A program made the position numbers and the translations under genes. Positions 57,846 through 64,000 of a stretch of 64,000 bases of DNA are shown here, piece after piece. Source of the stretch: Rhabdophis nuchalis (lineage: Eukaryota; Chordata; Lepidosauria; Squamata; Natricidae); the NCBI GenBank assembly GCA_039707465.1, contig CM077648.1, positions 28,213,119 through 28,277,118 on the forward strand, in the 5' to 3' direction. The notes under the pieces are model-generated. The model had not been told where the DNA came from. It saw only the letters and a list, made by a program, of their open reading frames with translations, and did no database searches. Position 1 is the first letter of the stretch, and the number at the start of each line of letters is the position of its first letter.

Positions 57846-59289
57846 GTGCAGTGCAAACATTTCATGGTAGCCATAAGTACACTAAAGTAAGCTTTTCTCT
57901 TCTTTTTACCACTGCAATTTTGCTATCTTCACTCTGATACTATTTATTAGATGCAAAAGGCTCTTGTATTTTAATGGGATTTGACAGCACTTATTAAGGC
58001 ATAAAATTACTGTATTTTAAAGGTCTACTAAAGTAAGTTAATGTCTTGTACAAAAGTAGATTACTGTACTTTTTACCAAAAAACTTGAAAATTAATATAA
58101 TTTCAACAACAAAATTTTAAAATCATATTAAGTATGTTATTTAACCTTTTCTTGATGATTTTAAAAAATGTGATTCTGCAGAGAACAAAATGAGCATCAC
58201 TTTTTTTAAAAAAAATCAAAGCTAATTAGCATTTGAGTTTATTTTCAAAGTTAATAACTCCTTAATAACTCTAAAGTATTACCTTATGGTATCCTTTGAC
58301 TGAAAGCAATTCATAGCCTTGATTCAGAATGTGATTGGCTAAGTATTTTTTATTATCGCATTATGCATTCTGGCTACAAGTGAACTGACTATTTAGTAAT
58401 ATAATATGCATCCTGAACATACAGACTGAAAACTAATTTGAGTTAGATGCAAGGCTGCATGTCCACTGCCAAATCCAAAGGGCACCCTAAGACATTCCAA
58501 AGATCCTTCAGGGCTGCCTGTCCTCAATGCCAGGCACACACCAAGAGATAAACATGTTAAGGTGGATTAAGGACAGTTTTCATGGTCAACTACAGACTTC
58601 GTTGGTGAATTAATGCCGCAAGGAAGGAAGTTAACACAAGCTGTTCAGATTGAATGTGGCACAAAAATACATTATTAGGTTCTTTATCGATATTAGAAAT
58701 ATGTAAAATATTTGAAATATTTAATATATTAGAAATATATATTAAAAAGTATAGAAATGAAAATATCAATAGCCATTACCAAAAGGAATCAATAACAGCT
58801 TATTAAAGTCAACTCTCTGTCTCTATCTTTGTCTCTGACTCAATATCTGTCTGTCTGTCTGTCTCTCTTTCTTTGCCCCTCTCCCTCTCTGCCTCCGTCT
58901 CCTCCTCTGCCTCCTCTGCCTTCTATGTCATCTAACAAAAGAGCCTTGAAAGGATCTATGTATGGGTGTGTATATGGATTCTTTACTGGTTTGTTCAAAT
59001 TAATCCTGCCTTCTATAGAACCAATGAGAACTCAGAAAATAGGAGGAAGGTCAAAGAGCTGTGGGCTTTCTTGCTATGTGTATTTGCCTCACTTTTTCAA
59101 TTTTAGATGTTGCTACTAAGATAAGTAGAGATGTTATTATTAGCTGTAATATATACCTAGAATGGAGGCAATAAACTATTATTAGCACTCAATGTTTTGA
59201 CACTCTTTTCAATAGTATTGGGTTAGGGTTTTTTGATGTAAGTTAACGATTTGTTCCATAAGTAGAAGACACGTGTTAAACAAGAAGTG
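57846..59289. other. No recognised feature; CT-rich patch near 58838-58925
   Basis: AT-rich sequence with a CTGT/CTCT simple-repeat patch. The open frame starting there is a repeat artefact. Confidence 0.45.
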
Positions 59290-60540
59290 AATAGAATGAA
59301 ATACAGACTGGTGGCTGGTAAGACCTATATGGGCATGAAATGTTCTACCACATGTCGGGCAGATGTGTGGGCACCATTGCTGCAGCATTTGCTCTAGCTT
59401 TATGGAGTGCTCGCTTCTCTTGTGCCATGGTTGATCTTCTGTCCTCAGATGTCTAGCAGCCTTGATGAATCAGTGTGCGCCATGTTGATCGATCTTGTGC
59501 CAGGGTTTCCCAGGAGGTAGCGTCAATTTCCAGGGACTTGAAGGCTTTCAATGTGTCTTTATATCACTTCCTTTGTCTCCCATGTGATCATTTCCCTTGA
59601 GATAGCTCATCATCGAGGAGGTGTTTGGGGATGAGATGGTCTGCAGCATGACCTGCTCAGCGTGTCTGGGTTTTCATCAGCAGGGTGTGAACTGATGGCA
59701 GGCCTGCTCTGGAGAGGACTTCTGTCTCTGGCACATTGGCCTGCCACTGGATCCTCAGTATTCTATGGTGGCACTTCATGTGAAGTGGTTCAATTTTCTA
59801 GCGTGCCTCCTGTATACAGGCCAATTCTCACTGGCATACATTAGGGTAGTTAGCATTACTGCTCGATAGACTTTAAGCTTTGTAGCAAGGCTTATTCCAC
59901 GACGGTCCCACACGTTGGTCAGTAGTCTGCCAAATGCAGAGCTTGCCATGGTGATTCTCCAGTTGATCTCAATGTCAATTGTCACTGCATGGCAGTGGGT
60001 GCTGCCAAGGTATGTAAATTGGTACACTGCTTGCAGCTTTTGTCCCTTCACTTTAATGAAACTGGCCGATGAATCACTTTGGTCTTTTTTATGTTGATAA
60101 GGAGGCCAAAGTTGCCGCATGCTGCTGCAAATTTGTCCACACTGGCTTGCTTTTTCTGCTCTGATCCAGTATTCAGCACACAGTTGTCAGCAAAGAAGAG
60201 TTCACATAGCACAATCTACTTTATCTTGGTGACAGCCTGGAGTCTTTGCAGGTTGAACAATTTCCCATCGGTCCTATATCTCAGGCTAACTCCCAAGGAA
60301 CTGATCTGGAAGGCATCTGACAGCATGCCTGAAAACATTATGCTGAACATAATCAGTGCTAACATGCACCCTTGCTTGACGCTATTTGTAACAGGAAAGG
60401 CCTCTGAAGCTTCTCCGTCATCCAGAACATGAGCCATCATACCGTCATGGAACTGACGTACCATCAGGATGAATCTATCAGGGCACCCAAATGTTGACAT
60501 GATGTGCCACAGACCTTCACGACTGACAGTGTCAAAAGGA
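59290..60540 (-). mobile_element. LINE reverse transcriptase remnant, clade unassigned
   Basis: Minus-strand reading order: 'FDTVSREGLWHIMSTFGCP' (palm motif A region), 'FPVTNSVKQGCMLALIMF' (motif B), 'FFADNCVLN' (motif C, with the second aspartate of FADD replaced by Asn), then 'FTYLGSTHC', 'GRLLTNVWDRRGISLATKLK' and 'VYRRHARKLNHFT'. Near 59340-59560 broken frames resemble a conserved tail ending in a cysteine/histidine motif. Stops and the damaged active site show it is dead. RTE/I-like groups are possible. Confidence 0.7.
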
Positions 60541-60885
60541 TGTCATATGGATATACTGGAGCATGCCTATCACTGCCCATGTCACTGCATTCTGGACCAG
60601 GGGAAGTTTTCAAGTGGTTTCAAGGACCTCTGTTTAGAAAACATTGCAAAGTCAAGCTGTAAGGTGACTAAGCATGAGTGAGTGTTCGAAGGGCCTCCTA
60701 GTCGAGAAATGAATTATACTGTACTTTACTTTTCATCTATTGGTTGAGCAAGAGGGGAGAGTGTGAACTCTGTGGCACCTCATAAAGGAGGTACCAAAAC
60801 TTACTGCAGTGTAAGGAAGGAAACAAATTACCAAAAATTGGTGCAACCAAATCCCAAAATCCTTGGAGTTGAATAGACCCATCAT
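60541..60885. other. No recognised feature between two LINEs
   Basis: Possibly further LINE-derived sequence, but no motif is clear. Confidence 0.4.
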
Positions 60886-62260
60886 TCTATAACTATAGAC
60901 CCATCAGCCTGACCTCAATACCAGGAAAGATTCTGGAAAAGATAATTAAACAACAAATAAGTGAACACCTAGAAGCAAACCAAGTAATAGCCAAAAGCCA
61001 ACATGGGTTTGTCAAAAACAGATCATGCCAGACGAATCTAATTGCATTCTTTGACAAAGTGACAAAATCAGTGGACCAGAGGAATGCTGTTGATATAATT
61101 TACCTGGACTTCAGTAAGGCATTTGATAAAGTAGACCATAACCTACTATTAGATAAAGTAGAAAATTGTGGGTTAGACAGCAGCACCACCAAATGGATTC
61201 GCAACTGGCTGACCAACCGCACTCAACGTGTAGTCCTCAATGGAACTGCATCTACATGGAAGGAAGTATGCAGTGGAGTCCCCCAAGGCTCTGTTTTAGG
61301 CCCAGTACTCTTTAACATCTTCATCAACGATTTGGATGAGGGGATAAATGGGGAACTCATCAAATTCGCAGACGACACCAAGCTGGCAGGAATAGCCAAC
61401 ACTCCAGAAGATAGGCTTAAGATACAGAAGGATCTAGACAAACTTGAACATTGGGCACTGTCTAATAAAATGAAATTCAATTGTGAAAAAAGTAAGGTCC
61501 TACATATAGGCAAGAAAAACCAAATGCACAAGTACAGTATAGGTGGTACCTTGCTCAATAGTAGCAACTGTGAGAGGGATCTTGGAATCCTAGTGGACAA
61601 CCATTTAAATATGAGCCAGCAGTGTGCAGCAGCTGCCAAAAAAGCCAACACAGTTCTAGGCTGCATCAACAGAGGGATAGAATCTAGATCGCGTAAAGTG
61701 TTAATGCCACTGTATAGTGCCTTGGTAAGGCCACACTTGGAATACTGCATACAGTTTTGGTCGCCACGATGTAGAAAAGACGTGGAGACTCTGGAAAGAG
61801 TGCAAAGAAGAGCAACCAAGATGATTAGGGGACTGGAGACTAAGACATATGAAGAACGGCTGCAGGAGCTGGGTATGTCTAGTTTGATGAAGAGAAGGAC
61901 CAGGGGAGACATGATAGCAGTGTTCCGATATCTCAGAGGGTGCCACAAAGAAGAGGGAGTCAAGCTATTCTCCAAGGCACCTGGGGGCAGGACAAGGAGC
62001 AATGGGTGGAAACTAACCAAGGAGAGAAGCAACTTAGAACTAAGGAGAAATTTCCTAACAGTAAGAACAATTAACCTCTGGAACAGCTTGCCTCCAACAG
62101 TTGTGAATGACCCAACCCTGGAAGTCTTTAAAAAGATGTTAGACAGCCATTTGTTTGAAATGGTATAAGGTTCCTGCCCACGCAGGGGGTTGGACTAGAA
62201 GACCTACAAGGTCCCTTCCAACTCTGCTATTGTATTGTATTGTATTGTATTGAATGACAA
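60886..62260 (+). mobile_element. CR1 LINE, 5'-truncated, reverse transcriptase largely intact
   Basis: An uninterrupted frame runs from 'NYRPISLTSIPGKILEKII' at 60891 to the stop at 62166-62168 (425 codons). Motifs in order: 'IYLDFSKAFDKVDH' (catalytic Asp), 'CSGVPQGSVLGPVLFNIFIN', 'IKFADDTKLAGI' (FADD catalytic pair), 'HLEYCIQFWSP' and the C-terminal 'NLWNSLPPTVV'. The AP endonuclease and first reverse transcriptase segments are missing through 5' truncation. The 3' end has the CR1 sequence 'gggttggactagaagacc' and a TATTG pentanucleotide tail (62229-62258). The lack of stops implies recent insertion. There is no start codon or promoter for it. Confidence 0.92.
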
Positions 62261-63769
62261 TGATATTGTGATCGACAGTGACAAAAGCCTCTGAGACATC
62301 AAGGCATTCAAGGCGTTGTATCATCTACAAATGTGAAACCCAACTAAAAGGTGTTTAGATCAATTGCTTTCTTTTAGAACAGCAATACAACTATCTTTTC
62401 AATAGCCATCCATTTTTAGGGAAGAGGCCATCATCACAACATGGGCCCAACTACAAGTCATGTCTCTGGCCAGTTAAAAGGAACCTGAGTCAAGCAAACA
62501 AGAGGATGGGGAAGGGGGTAAACAATGCAGAAAATTCTGTCTACTTCCTCAAGAGACTAGATTCTATTTGAGGTCACAGCCGAAGAGTGAGGCCTTGTCA
62601 TTTTAGTTAGACAAGCCACTCGGAATCTAACCTGGCATGAGATTGAATGCCTTTATTCAATATTTATCCAGAATAACCCTTTTAGTAGTCCTGAAGGCCT
62701 CTCTTTGGCCACTAAACAGCTATAAGGGTGAAGCAATATTAGCTTTTTTCTACTTTAATCATCATGAGGTAGCTCTGATAGGGCTCCTATTGGTGTTCTG
62801 TCAGATTCAATTTGAGTCTTCCTCCAATAGCATTTTATGTGTCTTTTCTGGCATCTCTTAGAAAATCTCAGTAAAATATGATCTAAAAAGCAAAATGTAC
62901 CAGGAAAAGTGTTTAGCAGATTCACAGTGTAGGAAAGGTAGCAATGTGTAAAGTTTGGTAAGTATGAATGTGATGCTGAATCTGATAAGAGTTATACATG
63001 ATAAAAAGTGTATGTTTTTATCATGTATGAAAATAATTGAAATGCTAAGTGATTGGATCAACGATGATCAGAGAATAAAAGAAGAAAAGAATCACACATG
63101 GGCCATGTGATTCTTCTTGTTTAATGCCTTTGCTGATATTCAAATTACATGTACATATGATGATTATACTGTGTATTGGCCAAGAACTCAATTGATTCAT
63201 AGCTAATGTCAGTTTTTGTGAGTCATCATAAAAGTATGAATCTGAAAATTACAATACTAAAGACCAAGACATTTACATTTGATTAAAAAAAAATAAAGGA
63301 AATGATTGTTAAGTTTACAGAAATTGTAAACAAAAAATCAAGGAAATAGATGATTTGTATATCTTGGTAGACTTTTACTAATGTAAAAATAAAATGTACA
63401 AATAAAGGTAATGGGCAATAATTTCTTTTACAAAGTATACATGCCTACAAGTATGAAAAAATAGTATGAACATGCTTTTTCTGGTTTTTTATATGCAAGT
63501 ATAATCTTTGCAGTTAAGTGTTGAAATTTTTTTGATAACCAGCCAGATAACCAGATAATCATATGGAAATAATAATTGGGTGTGTCTGGTAAAACTTACA
63601 AAAAGAGGGACTAAGAATGCGTAGGTGAATGTGAATGTGGAGTGAACACAAAGAGTGATCAGTAAGAAGTACATTATTATTTAGTAGTGTATGGCGTTGT
63701 TACCATTAGCAGGAGATCACAATGCTAATGCAGGATAGTAGCTTGGTTTGCCAAGGTACTAGCTCTGTT
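62261..63769. other. No recognised feature
   Basis: About 1.5 kb AT-rich. The first roughly 60 bp after the CR1 tail have a short open frame on the minus strand that may be older LINE sequence. Confidence 0.45.
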
Positions 63770-63837
63770 ATAGCTGGCTGGGGAATTCTGAATTTGAAGT
63801 CCATCCATCTTAAAGTGCACTAGATTAAGAAACACTG
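63770..63837. mobile_element. Partial palindromic hAT-type MITE (family A)
   Basis: Only the right half remains: 'ctggctggggaattctgaat', 'tgaagtccatccatcttaaa' and 'gattaagaaacactggtt'. Old and truncated. Confidence 0.6.
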
Positions 63838-64000
63838 GTTTAGTTTTATTTTTGAAGCCTTTGAATCAGATAATCTTCTGATTCTGAAAACTGAAAATTT
63901 GTTCCTGTTGAAAGAAGCTTTTCTGAACTTTCACAGGTTAGTTCTCTGGGTTCAAGAACTTCAGATCTCATGTGCCACAAATAAAAATGATTCAATTTCA

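Noticed and set aside
61223..62032. 269-codon minus-strand frame
   Set aside because: Antisense shadow of the CR1 reverse transcriptase frame.

Overview
This window looks like non-avian reptile DNA, most likely from a snake. The evidence is the repeat content: Sauria-type tRNA SINEs with A and B boxes and a BovB-like 3' end, CR1 and L2/CR1-group LINE fragments, R4-like LINE 3' ends, a CORE-type tRNA SINE, many small CAG...CTG-ended hAT-type MITEs, TA-flanked mariner/Tigger-like MITEs, a non-autonomous Helitron and long tri- and tetranucleotide microsatellites. Nothing looks prokaryotic. The background is AT-rich and CpG-poor; the GC-rich islands are mostly transposons.

Only one host-gene feature can be supported: a first coding exon on the + strand at about 38.23-38.35 kb. 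It encodes 41 residues starting MAHAAASIKKVREAEI, has a strong Kozak start, an in-frame stop 18 nt upstream and a phase-0 GTATGA splice donor. It resembles the first exon of giant ankyrins; ankyrin-G (ANK3) is known to begin MAHAASQLKK. I read it as an alternative first exon of ANK2 or ANK3, with its leader and promoter at about 37.2-38.2 kb. On that reading, 1-37 kb is upstream sequence and 38.36-64 kb is part of a large first intron. The ankyrin repeats themselves lie outside the window.

Layout. 0-2 kb: two R4-like LINE 3' ends and a palindromic hAT MITE. 3.1-7.2 kb: two L2-group 3' ends with ATT/AAT tails, one beginning in a 44-bp perfect inverted repeat. 8-13 kb: two Sauria SINEs and a CT run. 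13.9-21.7 kb: a dense pile of MITEs (several nested), two CR1 tails and tetranucleotide arrays. 23-25 kb: hAT elements and an LTR-like segment. 27-32 kb: an L2-group LINE, a CORE-SINE, a CCTT array, a Helitron with internal minisatellite, and a Tigger-like MITE. 34 kb: a TA-flanked MITE whose core is a 53-bp minisatellite followed by its own inverted copy. 37-38.4 kb: putative promoter and ankyrin exon. 40-52 kb: more hAT insertions (one splits a SINE, one splits a LINE), a Tigger-like MITE and a long-armed hairpin. 51.9-62.3 kb: two L2-group LINE 3' ends, a repetitive TA MITE, an unassigned LINE and a 5'-truncated CR1 with a 425-codon open reading frame.

Most transposon borders were set by target-site duplications read by eye; seven hAT-type copies keep perfect 8-bp duplications with CAG...CTG ends. 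I found no convincing new biological system. The most interesting items are the ankyrin alternative first exon and its promoter, the inverted minisatellite at 34 kb, and the nested insertions that give relative ages.
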